64,000 bases of DNA from Haliscomenobacter sp. (GCA_016707205.1 JADJHZ010000008.1:167271-231270); one strand, 5' to 3'; positions 16,002-25,498 are shown, numbered from the stretch's first letter. Numbers and translations are program-made. Notes: generated from the letters alone by a model not told the origin.

Positions 16002-17876
16002 TCAGCCCAGTTCGGCCAACTCCATCCAGCGCAGTTCTTTTTCCTCAATTTGTCCGGAGAGCTGGTTTAGCTCTACGGAGAGATCGCGAATCCGGTCTGG
16101 CGTGAGATCCGTCGAATTGAACTGATCGGAAACCATAGTTTTTTTCTCTTCCAGCTTTTGGATTTCCTTCTCCAGTTTGTTCATTTCCTTGCGCTGTTCA
16201 AACGAAAGGCCGGGTTTGGAGACCTGGGCTTTCTGTTCCTCCTTGGCTTTTTGCTGTACGGAGCGCTCCTGGCGGCGCATTTCGCGTTCCCGCTCCTTTT
16301 GAATTTCCCGGTACTCGGTGTAATCGCCATTAAAGTCGCGGATTTGTCCGTTGCCTTCGAATACAAAGAGGTGATCTGCCAGCTTGTCCATGAAAAACCG
16401 ATCGTGGGTAACGATCACCACGCAGCCGGGGAATTCCAGCAAGAAATCTTCCAGGACATTCAGGGTTAAAATATCCAGGTCGTTGGTCGGCTCGTCGAGG
16501 ATGAGAAAGTTGGGGTTCGTCATTAGAATGGAGAGCAGGTACAAACGCCGCTTTTCGCCTCCACTCAACTGCGACACATACACCTGCTGTTGTTTTCTGG
16601 AGAACAGAAACCGCTCCAGCAATTGGGCTGCGGTGAGCTTCATTCCTTTTTCCAGCGGGATATACTCCGCAATATCCTGGATCACGTCGATGACGCGCTT
16701 GTCCTCTGCCAGGTGGATGCCATCCTGGGTATAGTATCCAAAAACCGTATTCCCACCAGCTACCACCTTGCCGGAATCGGGGCGTATTTCCTGGGTCAGC
16801 ATTTTGAGGAACGTCGTTTTCCCGACCCCGTTAGGACCCACAATCCCCACGCGTTCGTGCGGCTTAAACTTATACCCGAAGTTGTCGATAATTGCTTTAT
16901 CGCCGAACTTTTTGGAGATATTATGCAGTTCCAGCACCTTTTTGCCCATGCGCTGACCCTTTAAATCGATCTGCATCTCCTGATCTGTTAAGACGCCAGA
17001 AACCTTGTCTTTCAGCTCCTGAAACGCGCCCACCCTGGATTTAGCCTTGGTTGTGCGGGCCTGAGGCATTCGGTTGACCCAATCGAGTTCTTTTTTAAAC
17101 AGTTTTTTGTTTTTATCCAACTCGATTTCTTCGTTCTCCATGCGGATGGCCTTCTTTTCCAAAAAGGAGGTATAGTTCCCGCTATACCGGAACAACAGCC
17201 CGCGATCCAGTTCCACAATCGTATCGCACACCCGTTCCAGAAAATACCGGTCGTGGGTCACCATGAGGATGGTCAGATTGGGCTGGCGCAGGTATTCCTC
17301 GAGCCACTCGATCATATCCAGATCGAGGTGGTTGGTAGGCTCGTCGAGGATCACAAACTCGGGATCGTTGATGATCAGGCGGACGAGGGCCAGGCGTTTT
17401 TTCTGCCCTCCGGAGAGGAGACGCACCGGCTGTTCAAAATCGGTAATCCGGAACCGGTGCAGCAATTCTTTGACCCGGGCTTCAAAGTCCCAAGCCTGGT
17501 GGGCGTCCATGGCAGAGACGGCCGATTGCAGTTCGGCTTCCTGTTCGGAATGCAAAAGGGCTTTTTCGTAGCGTTTGATGGCCTCAATCAGGGGGGAATC
17601 CGAATCCAAAATGGCCTCCAGAGCCGTATGATGGGGATAGAAATCGGGGTCCTGGTCTAGGAAGCCCACGCGCACATCGCGGTGAACAAATACCCTGCTT
17701 TGGTCGCCTTCGGAAGACGCCGTGCCTGCCGCTATGCGGAGAAGGGTCGATTTCCCGGAGCCGTTCTTAGCCACCAATGCCATTTTTTGCCCTTTGTTGA
17801 TCTGCAGGGTGACTTTGTCAAACAGCACTTTTTCTCCGTATATTTTGGAGACGTTCTCCAGCGAGAGGTAATTCAT
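16002..17876 (-). CDS. ABC-F family ATPase (Uup-like)
   Basis: A 624-residue soluble protein with two ABC cassettes and no membrane segment. Cassette 1: Walker A AKNGSGKST (residues 36-44), signature LSGGQ, Walker B VILDEPTNHLD. Linker: about residues 240-300, the P-site tRNA interaction motif. Cassette 2: GPNGVGKTT, signature LSGGE, FLILDEPTNDLD. A basic coiled-coil C-terminal extension (about residues 535-620) is as in Uup. ABC-F proteins act on the ribosome, relieving stalls or protecting it from drugs. The first glycine of Walker A 1 is Ala, which is common in this lineage. The ctp transcript upstream ends at a strong terminator, so this gene needs its own promoter. Confidence 0.93.
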   Translation of the reverse strand: MNYLSLENVSKIYGEKVLFDKVTLQINKGQKMALVAKNGSGKSTLLRIAAGTASSEGDQSRVFVHRDVRVGFLDQDPDFYPHHTALEAILDSDSPLIEAIKRYEKALLHSEQEAELQSAVSAMDAHQAWDFEARVKELLHRFRITDFEQPVRLLSGGQKKRLALVRLIINDPEFVILDEPTNHLDLDMIEWLEEYLRQPNLTILMVTHDRYFLERVCDTIVELDRGLLFRYSGNYTSFLEKKAIRMENEEIELDKNKKLFKKELDWVNRMPQARTTKAKSRVGAFQELKDKVSGVLTDQEMQIDLKGQRMGKKVLELHNISKKFGDKAIIDNFGYKFKPHERVGIVGPNGVGKTTFLKMLTQEIRPDSGKVVAGGNTVFGYYTQDGIHLAEDKRVIDVIQDIAEYIPLEKGMKLTAAQLLERFLFSRKQQQVYVSQLSGGEKRRLYLLSILMTNPNFLILDEPTNDLDILTLNVLEDFLLEFPGCVVIVTHDRFFMDKLADHLFVFEGNGQIRDFNGDYTEYREIQKEREREMRRQERSVQQKAKEEQKAQVSKPGLSFEQRKEMNKLEKEIQKLEEKKTMVSDQFNSTDLTPDRIRDLSVELNQLSGQIEEKELRWMELAELG

Positions 17877-17929
17877 AATCCAAGCGGTATATTGGAGACA
17901 AAGTTAGAATTCGGATCGGACTTGATTAA

Positions 17930-17967
17930 AAAGACCTTCCGGGCGACACGCACCCCGGAAGGTCTTT
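17930..17967 (-). terminator. Intrinsic terminator after ctp
   Basis: A perfect 14-bp stem (17930-17943 with 17954-17967) and 10-nt loop, followed on the minus strand by a T-rich tail. It ends the tail-specific protease transcript 33 nt past its stop codon. Confidence 0.9.
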
Positions 17968-18000
17968 CCACAGCCCTAAATCTGGGCGGCCTGATTCCTT

Positions 18001-20109
18001 TTATTGCTTGATCAGATCGTTCAGGATCTGAAGGGTTTCGCGCAGGTAAATATCCCTGGACACGGATTTGAGGAATTCGCTGTTGCGGGCTGCACTGGAC
18101 TCATCTGCGTTGATCGTAGCCAGGTCTGCGGACAGGTTGCGCACATTTTTATTGGCTTCTGCCGGATAAAAATCTTTGAATGCCTCGCCGCTTTTCCGAA
18201 AGGCACTTTCCTGTGCCCGGTAGGCTTCCAGATTGAGGGGCACTAAAGTGGCGTCGCGCTGGTCTTTGATCCGTTTAGCATTCTGGGCCACTTTCCGAAA
18301 GGTTTCATCTGAAGCAATGCGGGCTTTGCTCTTGCGCTTAAGTTCTTCCAGGTTTTTGATCTTGAACACATTCTGAGCATAATCAACCGCAGGGATCTGG
18401 GTCCATTCCAGGGGATGAGACTCCTGGCGTTCGCCCACTTCGATGAGTTGGTACTCGTCGGGGAGCACGATATCGGGAGTCACGCCTTTGAGTTGAACAG
18501 ACCCTCCATTGATCCGGTAGAATTTCTGGGTGGTGATCTTCACTTCGCCGAGAGGCTGCCATTCCGGATTGTTGGGGATTCCGTTGTCGAGGTTGTAGAA
18601 CCGCTGTACGGAGCCTTTTCCAAATGTGGGATTTCCTACGATCAGCGCCCGTCCGTAATCCTGAAGCGCGGCGGCCATAATCTCAGAAGCGGAAGCGCTC
18701 AAGGTATTGACCATGACGATCAGCGGGCCGCTATATTGAACGCGGGTATCTACATCCTTCAAAATTTCGGGCTGAGAGGTCCGGGATTTCACCTGCACGA
18801 CCGGGCCGCTTTCAACGAAGAAGCCCGTCATGCGCTGCACGTCGCGCAGGGAGCCGCCCCCGTTATTCCTCAAATCGAGGATGATGCCATCGACGTTTTC
18901 GGCTTTGAGTTTCTCCAGTTCGTCGGCAACGTCTTTTGAACAGAACCGGCCATTGGGATCGTCAAAAGACGCATAGAAGCTGGGAAGGTAGATATATCCT
19001 GCTTTCCCCCCGTTGGCGCCGTCCAGCAACAGCGAACGGACATACGTATCTTCAATCTGAACGAGGTCCCGAACAATTTGAATCATTTTGACGGAGCCAT
19101 CCACTTTTTTTACCTGCAGGCGCACAATCGTGCCCTTTTTGCCCCGAACGAGCTGAACGACATCGTTGACGACCATCCCGCCAATATCCTGAAATTCGCC
19201 ATCAGTTCCCTGAGCAACCTTCAATATCAGGTCGTTCTCCTGAAGATCTTTGCCTTTCCAGGCAGGCCCGCCTACAACGATCGATGCCACCTTGGTGTAT
19301 TCTCCCTGCGTTTGGAGTGTAGCACCGATGCCTTCTAACCGACCGGAAAAGCGGATATCAAAATTCTGCTTCTCGATCGGCGCGAAATATTCGGTATGAG
19401 GGTCGTACATTGCCGACATCGCATTGAGGTAATCCCCAAAGCGGTCGGAGCGCTTGACCTTCTGTAGGCGGCCGAATAGATCGTCATACGACTTGAGCGT
19501 GGCTTCCCGGGCTTCTTTTTCCAGCTCTTCCATGCTTTTCTTTGGGATTTCGGCATTGGCGGCAGGTTCTGCTTCCTGGGTCTCCATCTTATCGATGACG
19601 CGGTTGAGCGTTTCGTATTTCAGGTACTTTCTCCAAAGATCTTTGAGGCCGGCGTCATTTTGGGCATAGGAACGTTTCTCCCCGTCTAACTCAAACGTTT
19701 CCTTCTCATTGAAATCGAACGGTTTGGACAGAATCTCCCGGTAGTACTCCTGGGTTTTCAGGAGGGAAATATTAAACATGCTATAGGCAGAGTCGAAAAA
19801 GTTGATCTCTCCTTTTTGGATCTCATCATCCAACTGATACTGGAAAGAAACCAACACCTGGAGATCTTCCTGGGTCAGGAACCGGCGCGAACCGTCGAGA
19901 TTCTCCAGGTAATAGGTATAGAGGTCTTTGGAAAACGCATCGTTCAGCGCTTTGGGGTTGAAGTGGAGTTGATCGACAAAGGTCATCATGGTTCTAACCA
20001 AAACAGTTTCTTTCTGGTCGGGCAGTTTAGCCTTCGAGTGGGGAAAGAAACTCACGAAGAGCGTAACGCCTAGCAGAACGGTGAAAAAGAGGGTTCCACG
20101 GAGCTTCAT
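18001..20109 (-). CDS. Tail-specific (C-terminal processing) peptidase, S41A family
   Basis: A 702-residue periplasmic protease with an N-terminal membrane/signal segment (FFTVLLGVTLFVSFF). Order: N-terminal TSP domain (about 40-230), PDZ domain (about 245-340; GIGATLQTQGEYTKVASIVVGGPA), S41 catalytic domain with VMVNTLSASASEIMAAALQDYG (nucleophile Ser) and FGKGSVQ (general-base Lys), then the C-terminal DUF3340-type helical domain found in Prc/Tsp. These proteases remove hydrophobic C-termini from envelope proteins and turn over peptidoglycan hydrolases. Length fits Tsp of Bacteroidota. It is monocistronic, with a terminator after it and a 208-nt gap before it. Confidence 0.92.
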   Translation of the reverse strand: MKLRGTLFFTVLLGVTLFVSFFPHSKAKLPDQKETVLVRTMMTFVDQLHFNPKALNDAFSKDLYTYYLENLDGSRRFLTQEDLQVLVSFQYQLDDEIQKGEINFFDSAYSMFNISLLKTQEYYREILSKPFDFNEKETFELDGEKRSYAQNDAGLKDLWRKYLKYETLNRVIDKMETQEAEPAANAEIPKKSMEELEKEAREATLKSYDDLFGRLQKVKRSDRFGDYLNAMSAMYDPHTEYFAPIEKQNFDIRFSGRLEGIGATLQTQGEYTKVASIVVGGPAWKGKDLQENDLILKVAQGTDGEFQDIGGMVVNDVVQLVRGKKGTIVRLQVKKVDGSVKMIQIVRDLVQIEDTYVRSLLLDGANGGKAGYIYLPSFYASFDDPNGRFCSKDVADELEKLKAENVDGIILDLRNNGGGSLRDVQRMTGFFVESGPVVQVKSRTSQPEILKDVDTRVQYSGPLIVMVNTLSASASEIMAAALQDYGRALIVGNPTFGKGSVQRFYNLDNGIPNNPEWQPLGEVKITTQKFYRINGGSVQLKGVTPDIVLPDEYQLIEVGERQESHPLEWTQIPAVDYAQNVFKIKNLEELKRKSKARIASDETFRKVAQNAKRIKDQRDATLVPLNLEAYRAQESAFRKSGEAFKDFYPAEANKNVRNLSADLATINADESSAARNSEFLKSVSRDIYLRETLQILNDLIKQ

Positions 20110-20264
20110 AAGCTATAATTTGGATAATGGATATAAAAAAATAAATCTGTAGGTAAAAACTTTCCTATACAACAAAAAAAAAGGCCAAAGTCTTGCGTCC
20201 GCTTAATTTTTAACCATTTTTAACCATAGACTTGTTGCGACGGGTCAGCGAGGGTTATAAAGCA

Positions 20265-20320
20265 AAGGCGCATGGGGTCTGCCTCCATGCGCCTTCTGCC
20301 TTATGCCTTACCCCTGGTTA
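20265..20320 (-). terminator. Terminator hairpin and TAAGGC ladder after hppA, locus D
   Basis: From the hppA TAA stop (20320-20318) the minus strand reads a 10-nt first unit, then heptamers TAAGGCA, TAAGGCA, GAAGGCG, running directly into a perfect 11-bp hairpin (20265-20275 with 20285-20295, 9-nt loop) followed by a T-containing tail. The word TAAGGC is the same as at the ompH stop (10255-10269), about 10 kb away. Confidence 0.75.
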
Positions 20321-22480
20321 GAGGAATGGCGCGATAATGACCGCTACGATCGACATCAGCTTAAGCAGGATATTAAGGGAAGGTCCGGAGGTATCCTTGA
20401 AGGGGTCGCCCACCGTATCGCCCACGACAGCCGCTTTGTGTGGAGCGGAGCCTTTATAGTACATCTGGCCCTGGATCTCGACGCCGCCTTCGAACATTTT
20501 CTTGGCGTTATCCCAGGCGCCGCCGGCGTTGGATTGGAAGATTGCCATCAGCACGCCAGTGACGGTCACGCCGGCGAGTAACCCACCAAGCATTTCCGCG
20601 CCGCCCAGGAAACCAATGATCGCAGGAGAAAGCACCGCCAGCATACCGGGTACGGCCATTTCCTTGATCGCCGCTTTGGTCGAGATCTCTACGCATTTGC
20701 CGTATTCCGCTTTGCCTTCCGCTTTGTGGAACTCTTTCTGGTCTGCTTCGCTCCAATGATGGAAGTCTTTATCCTCATGCAGGCGCATGAGTTCGAGTGC
20801 GCGGGTAAGTTCCGGAATATCTCTGAACTGCCGGCGCACCTCCTGGATCATATCCATGGCTGCGCGGCCTACTGCGTTCATCGCCATAGAAGAAAACAGA
20901 AAAGGAAGCATGCCGCCGATCAGCAGGCCTGCCATAACCAGTGGATCGGCTACGTTGATGGAGGTCAGGCCCGAGGTGGTCATAAACGCGGCAAACAAAG
21001 CCAGGGCGGTGAGTGCTGCCGAGCCGATAGCAAACCCTTTTCCGATAGCAGCGGTCGTGTTGCCTACTGCATCCAGTTTATCGGTGCGTTCGCGCACCTC
21101 CTTGGGAAGTTCGGCCATTTCAGCGATCCCGCCGGCGTTGTCGGATACGGGTCCGTAGGCGTCTACCGCCAGCTGAATACCGGTGTTGGAAAGCATCCCA
21201 ACCGCGGCGATCGCAATGCCGTAAAGCCCGGCCATTTCATGCGCGCCGATGATGGCCAGTGCGAGAATGATAACAGGAATGGCCGTGGACTGCATCCCGA
21301 CGCCCAAACCGGCGATGATGTTGGTGGCCGCCCCGGTCAGGGAGTTGTTCACGATCCCTCTTACCGGGATCGTACCGGTGCCGGTATAAAATTCCGTAAC
21401 GATACCGATCAGCAGCCCGGCGACTAACCCAAAGATCACGGCAAAGAACACGCCATTTGACGTGATGGTGACCCCGCCGGCCGTCATCCAGGTAGCGGGA
21501 AGCATCCACTTCACGATCAGGTACGTAGCCGCCAGCATAACCCCAGAAGACAGGAATTCGCCGCGGTTCAGGGCTTTTTGCGGGTCTCCGCCCTCTTTTA
21601 CCCGAACGAAGAAGGTGCCCATGACGGAAGTCACGATACCTACGCCGGCGAGTAACAGGGGAAGCAGCACCGCGTTCAGCCCTCCGAAATCATTGCTCAA
21701 AGCAAAGCCCTCCAGGCCGATGAAGGTTGCGCCCAACACCATAGTGCCAATGATAGAGCCCACAAAAGATTCGAACAAGTCGGCGCCCATACCCGCTACG
21801 TCGCCCACGTTATCGCCTACGTTATCGGCGATGGTGGCGGGGTTCAGGGGGTGGTCTTCGGGGATGCCTGCTTCTACTTTGCCGACGAGATCGGCGCCGA
21901 CGTCGGCGGCTTTGGTATAAATACCGCCCCCAACCCGGGCAAACAACGCGATGGAAGAAGCTCCAAAAGAAAAGCCGGTGATGACGTTTACGACTTTAAC
22001 CGCATCCCAACCCATGTTCGAATACCACAGGTACAAAACGCCCAAGCCAAGCACGCCCAGACCAACTACGCCCATGCCCATCACCGAGCCACCGGCGAAG
22101 GCGATTTCCAGGGCCTTGCCCAGGCTCGTGCGGGCGGCATTGGTGGTGCGTACATTGGCCTTGGTAGCGACCCGCATGCCGATAAATCCGGCAAGCGCAG
22201 AACAACCGGCGCCTACAAGGAACGAAACCCCGATCAGGGGAGAGGACGTTTCCGCATTCGCAGAAACCATCAGCAATACGGCAGCTACCGCTGCAAAAAT
22301 TGAAATGCGGAAATACTCGGCTTTCAAAAAGGCCATTGCGCCTTCCGAAATGGCCTGGGCAATTTTTGCCATCCGTTCCGTGCCCACTTCCTGGCGGCTT
22401 ACCCAGGAAGACTTCCAGAAGGTATAAATTAATCCGAGAACCCCAAAAAAAGGAATTAGGTAGGTGATCGTCTGACCCAT
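20318..22480 (-). CDS. hppA: Membrane-bound H+/Na+-translocating pyrophosphatase
   Basis: A 720-residue, roughly 16-helix membrane protein that couples pyrophosphate hydrolysis to cation export. The pyrophosphate-binding motif GGGIYTKAADVGADLVGKVEAGIPEDHP is followed by DNVGDNVGDVAGMGADLFES, and the C-terminal motif GDTVGDPFKDTSGPSLNIL is present. The Lys/Ala position that separates K+-dependent from K+-independent enzymes was not resolved here. Start is ATG 22480 (MGQTITYLIPFFGVLG); the upstream in-frame region has no membrane pattern. A strong promoter lies about 85 nt upstream and the gene has its own terminator, so it is transcribed alone. Confidence 0.95.
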   Translation of the reverse strand: MGQTITYLIPFFGVLGLIYTFWKSSWVSRQEVGTERMAKIAQAISEGAMAFLKAEYFRISIFAAVAAVLLMVSANAETSSPLIGVSFLVGAGCSALAGFIGMRVATKANVRTTNAARTSLGKALEIAFAGGSVMGMGVVGLGVLGLGVLYLWYSNMGWDAVKVVNVITGFSFGASSIALFARVGGGIYTKAADVGADLVGKVEAGIPEDHPLNPATIADNVGDNVGDVAGMGADLFESFVGSIIGTMVLGATFIGLEGFALSNDFGGLNAVLLPLLLAGVGIVTSVMGTFFVRVKEGGDPQKALNRGEFLSSGVMLAATYLIVKWMLPATWMTAGGVTITSNGVFFAVIFGLVAGLLIGIVTEFYTGTGTIPVRGIVNNSLTGAATNIIAGLGVGMQSTAIPVIILALAIIGAHEMAGLYGIAIAAVGMLSNTGIQLAVDAYGPVSDNAGGIAEMAELPKEVRERTDKLDAVGNTTAAIGKGFAIGSAALTALALFAAFMTTSGLTSINVADPLVMAGLLIGGMLPFLFSSMAMNAVGRAAMDMIQEVRRQFRDIPELTRALELMRLHEDKDFHHWSEADQKEFHKAEGKAEYGKCVEISTKAAIKEMAVPGMLAVLSPAIIGFLGGAEMLGGLLAGVTVTGVLMAIFQSNAGGAWDNAKKMFEGGVEIQGQMYYKGSAPHKAAVVGDTVGDPFKDTSGPSLNILLKLMSIVAVIIAPFL

Positions 22481-22571
22481 GTTACTAGTGTATTTGTGCG
22501 GATTACCAATTAGACGGGACCGACGGCCCCGGACCGGCTTAAATATCGCGAAGGGTATTAAAGCCGACGGG

Positions 22572-22602
22572 CAAAAATAAATCAATTTTGCAGATTCTAC
22601 AA
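22572..22602 (-). promoter_or_regulatory. hppA promoter (TTG-N20-TATTTTTG)
   Basis: On the minus strand, TTG (22602-22600), a 20-nt spacer, and TATTTTTG (22579-22572) match the Bacteroidota sigma-ABfr consensus. The expected start near 22565 leaves a leader of about 85 nt before the hppA ATG. Confidence 0.7.
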
Positions 22603-22784
22603 TTTAAAAAACCTGAATCAAGGGGTAGTTCGCAACGCCCTATCATTGTATCTGCTAAAGCCTCCGTTTTACCATTTTGTACCGCAAATACGGGAAGGAA
22701 ATCCATTTACCCTCAAAATCTTGCTGAAAAGGGGATTATTTTAACCAATCAGCGAAAAACGCTTTACAGATTAGCGAATATCAA

Positions 22785-22792
22785 TAATTTTG
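22785..22792 (+). promoter_or_regulatory. Promoter -7 box TAATTTTG of the ncRNA candidate
   Basis: A perfect TAnnTTTG element on the plus strand, with a TTTA at 22763-22766 at about the right distance for a weak -33 box. No coding region follows on this strand; the next plus-strand signal is the terminator at 22966-23002. Confidence 0.5.
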
Positions 22793-22796
22793 CAGA

Positions 22797-23002
22797 TATT
22801 TTGGATAGAATTTGCAGGGTGAATGTTGGGGGCATCCAGACCGTGGGATGCCATTGAGATGCGCAAAATAATGCAAACACTCCTCTTCATCCGGAGGGGG
22901 ATTGTTAAAAATACCTCAATTGCCGCAAGGCAATTGCCAGGGGTTTTGGGAATAGGAATTTTTTGCTGCCCGGTTTGCTTTTAGCGCCGGGCAGTTTTTT
23001 TT
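22797..23002 (+). ncRNA. Candidate structured non-coding RNA, about 205 nt
   Basis: Between divergent-to-convergent genes (hppA start and M50 protease stop, 22481-23107) lies a plus-strand unit with promoter, three hairpins and terminator. Hairpin 1: GGCATCC/GGATGCC at 22831-22852. Hairpin 2: CAATTGCC-GCAA-GGCAATTG at 22917-22936, a perfect 8-bp stem capped by a GNRA-type tetraloop. Hairpin 3 is the terminator. The only ORF here (22588-22857) starts upstream of the promoter and resembles nothing known. The length is that of small regulatory RNAs such as 6S, but I cannot match it to any family by eye. Confidence 0.45.
22966..23002 (+). terminator. Strong intrinsic terminator of the ncRNA unit
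   Basis: CTGCCCGG (22966-22973) pairs with CCGGGCAG (22987-22994), 13-nt loop, followed by eight T. The T run is on the plus-strand side only, so it serves plus-strand transcription, although no plus-strand gene precedes it. Confidence 0.85.
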
Positions 23003-23107
23003 CCTGGCGCCCAATGGATTACCAGCTGCCCGGGGCAAGTAGCTTACCTCCCTCAGGTGACCATTGCCTCTGCCAGGACGGAAGCGGCTTAATGTGCTCC
23101 ATGGGGC

Positions 23108-24259
23108 TCATGCGCTTCGCCGTCTGCGGCCTTGCTTGAAGAACCCATCCATCCCTGCGCTATCCAGGATGCCAACCAGATTATTCCACTGGTTGTAAAC
23201 GGGCAATGCGCCGGAATTGGAATGGTTTAACCACTTCATCGCGGTGGCCAGAGAGTCATCCTCCCGCAACGTCAGCATTTCGGACCGCATGTAATTGGAC
23301 ACCGGCACGTTGAGGTCTGCTATTCTGACCGCCTCCTGAATTTGTTCCTCCGGCAGGATGGCCACGAGATTATGCCAGTGGTCGAACACCAGAAAGTTTT
23401 TTTCCCTGCCGCGATCGTATAGCGATAGGATTTTCGACATCGGGTCGGTCAAATAAACGGGGGTAAATTCCGTTCGCATCAGCTCCCCGGTCTGCGCCTT
23501 CTTTAACGTATCTTCCATTAATACGTGCCGATATTCGTTTCTGGCAGTAAAAAATACGAACAAGCCGATAAATACCTGAACATACCCTTCACTTCCCCGG
23601 CTATTGTACAACTGGACCAATCCATTGGCTATAAAGCCCAAAGCAAATACCTGCCCCAGGCGGGCTGCAGCGAAGGTGGCTTTCAGCCTGCCCAACCAAA
23701 GCGAAAGCAGGGCCCGAAATACCCTACCTCCATCCATCGGAAAAGCGGGCAACAGGTTGAACAGCGCCAGCAGCACGTTGACGAAGAATAACGAAATGAG
23801 GAAGTAACTCCAAAACGAAAGTTGAGGAAGCAAATAGTTATGCTCCTGGAGGATGAGCCCCCGAAAGAGCAACTCCCGCGTTTCCGCGGAAAAAGAAAAA
23901 AAGAACAGGCCAAGGATGCCGGCAATAACGACATTGACCAGCGGACCGGCCAAAGCAATCAACAGTTCTTGCATCGGTTTGGACGGAAGCCGGTCGAGCC
24001 GTGCGATCCCTCCGATAGGCGACAACACAATGTCGCGGGTGGGTACCCCAAACTGGCGGGCCATGATCGCATGCCCGTATTCGTGCAAGGTAACGCAGGC
24101 AAACAATGCCAAAACAAAGCCTATGGCCCAAGCCATAGCCAGCCAGTCCCAAGCATCTCCTCTTCCCAAATAAAGGACGTATAAGAATACCAGGCTAAAC
24201 GACCAGTGCAAGCGGAGGGGAATTCCCAGGAAGGTGGCAATGCGCCAGGAACCTTTCAT
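23108..24259 (-). CDS. Site-2-type M50 metalloprotease with CBS domains
   Basis: A 383-residue membrane protein. Six or so hydrophobic segments carry the intramembrane zinc site: HEYGH at residues 59-63 and NLLPAFPMDGGRVFRALL (the Asp ligand) near residue 170. Residues about 250-375 form two CBS modules (DPMSKILSLYDRGREKNFLVFD; SNYMRSEMLTLREDDSLATAMKWL), which in such proteins sense adenine nucleotides. The class includes SpoIVFB-like and archaeal S2P proteases that release membrane-held regulators. No obvious substrate gene (for example an anti-sigma factor) is adjacent. Confidence 0.9.
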   Translation of the reverse strand: MKGSWRIATFLGIPLRLHWSFSLVFLYVLYLGRGDAWDWLAMAWAIGFVLALFACVTLHEYGHAIMARQFGVPTRDIVLSPIGGIARLDRLPSKPMQELLIALAGPLVNVVIAGILGLFFFSFSAETRELLFRGLILQEHNYLLPQLSFWSYFLISLFFVNVLLALFNLLPAFPMDGGRVFRALLSLWLGRLKATFAAARLGQVFALGFIANGLVQLYNSRGSEGYVQVFIGLFVFFTARNEYRHVLMEDTLKKAQTGELMRTEFTPVYLTDPMSKILSLYDRGREKNFLVFDHWHNLVAILPEEQIQEAVRIADLNVPVSNYMRSEMLTLREDDSLATAMKWLNHSNSGALPVYNQWNNLVGILDSAGMDGFFKQGRRRRSA

Positions 24260-24316
24260 GAAGTTGTTTTCGTTATAGATGGCTTTTGCAAATAAAAAGG
24301 TGGACGCTACCCGGTT

Positions 24317-25498
24317 TTAAACCGGAATATTTCCGCCAAATGCAGGCAAATAAAGCTGCCCGTCAAGGATATTCCTGGCAATGACAATGCGCTGCACCTC
24401 CGATGTCCCTTCATAGATCTGGGTGATTTTGGCGTCCCGCATCAGGCGCTCCACATGGTATTCCTTGACATATCCGTATCCGCCATGGATTTGAACGGCT
24501 TCCACCGTTGCGCGCATTGCCACTTCGGAAGCGTATAGCTTGGCCATGGCGCTGGGAGCGTTGTAATCCATGCCCTGGTCCTTCAGCCATGCTGCACGGT
24601 ATACCATCAGCTTGGCGGCCTCGATTTCGGTGGCCATATCGGCTAATTTGAACGCAATCGCCTGATGCTGGCTGATCGGTTTGCCAAATGCTTCCCTTTG
24701 TTTGGAATATTCCACCGCCAGCTCATAGGCGCCGCCCGCGATGCCTAACGCTTGGGAAGCAATGCCAATACGGCCTCCTTCCAGGGTTTTCATGGCAAAT
24801 TTAAACCCAAAACCATCCTCGCCGATCCGGTTTTCTTTGGGCACTTTCACGTCGGTGTACATAATGGTGTGGGTGTCGGAGGAACGGATACCCAACTTAT
24901 CCTCTTTTGCTCCGATCTGCACCCCTTCCCATTGGGCATCTACAATCAGGGCGTTGATGCCCCGGGGGCCTTTCTCCGGGTGGGTTTGGGCCATGACCAG
25001 ATGGATGCGGGAGGTGCCGCCGTTGGTTATCCAGTTTTTAGTGCCGTTGAGCAGGTAGTAGTCGCCCATGTCCACAGCGGTGGTACGCTGGCTAGTGGCG
25101 TCGCTGCCGGCTTCAGGTTCGGAGAGGCAGAAGGAGCCAATCCATTCGCCGGTAGCCAGCCTCGCCAGGTACTTCCTTTTTTGATCTTCGGTCCCATAGG
25201 CCTCCAGGCCCCAACACACCAGGGAATTATTAACCGACATGATGACCGAACAACTGCTGTCTATTTTGGAAATCTCCTCCATGGCCAGCGCATAGGAAAG
25301 GGTATCCATGCCGCCGCCGCCGTATTCAGGAGAAGTCATCATCCCCATAAAGCCAAGTTCGGTCATACGCCGGACCTGTTCTTTCGGGTAGATCATTTTG
25401 GAATCGCGCTCAATGACGCCGGGTTTGAGTTCTTTTTGGGCAAATTCCCGAGCTGCTTCCCGAACCGCCAGGTGTTCTTCGGATAATTCAAAAATCAT
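24317..25498 (-). CDS. Acyl-CoA dehydrogenase, short/branched-chain type
   Basis: A 393-residue FAD flavoprotein. N-terminal helical domain (1-120), beta domain with CLSEPEAGSD (FAD/substrate motif), and C-terminal helical domain with YGYVKEYHVERLMRDAKITQIYEGTSEVQRIVIARNIL. The Glu in YEGTSEVQR is the catalytic base position of short-chain and butyryl-CoA dehydrogenases. It performs the first oxidation of fatty-acyl or branched-chain acyl-CoA, passing electrons to ETF. No other beta-oxidation or ETF gene is in the window. The exact chain-length preference cannot be read. Confidence 0.93.
   Translation of the reverse strand: MIFELSEEHLAVREAAREFAQKELKPGVIERDSKMIYPKEQVRRMTELGFMGMMTSPEYGGGGMDTLSYALAMEEISKIDSSCSVIMSVNNSLVCWGLEAYGTEDQKRKYLARLATGEWIGSFCLSEPEAGSDATSQRTTAVDMGDYYLLNGTKNWITNGGTSRIHLVMAQTHPEKGPRGINALIVDAQWEGVQIGAKEDKLGIRSSDTHTIMYTDVKVPKENRIGEDGFGFKFAMKTLEGGRIGIASQALGIAGGAYELAVEYSKQREAFGKPISQHQAIAFKLADMATEIEAAKLMVYRAAWLKDQGMDYNAPSAMAKLYASEVAMRATVEAVQIHGGYGYVKEYHVERLMRDAKITQIYEGTSEVQRIVIARNILDGQLYLPAFGGNIPV

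Noticed and set aside
22588..22857. An 89-codon plus-strand ORF upstream of the ncRNA candidate
   Set aside because: The product resembles no family, is low in typical codon pattern, and overlaps the divergent hppA promoter and the ncRNA promoter.
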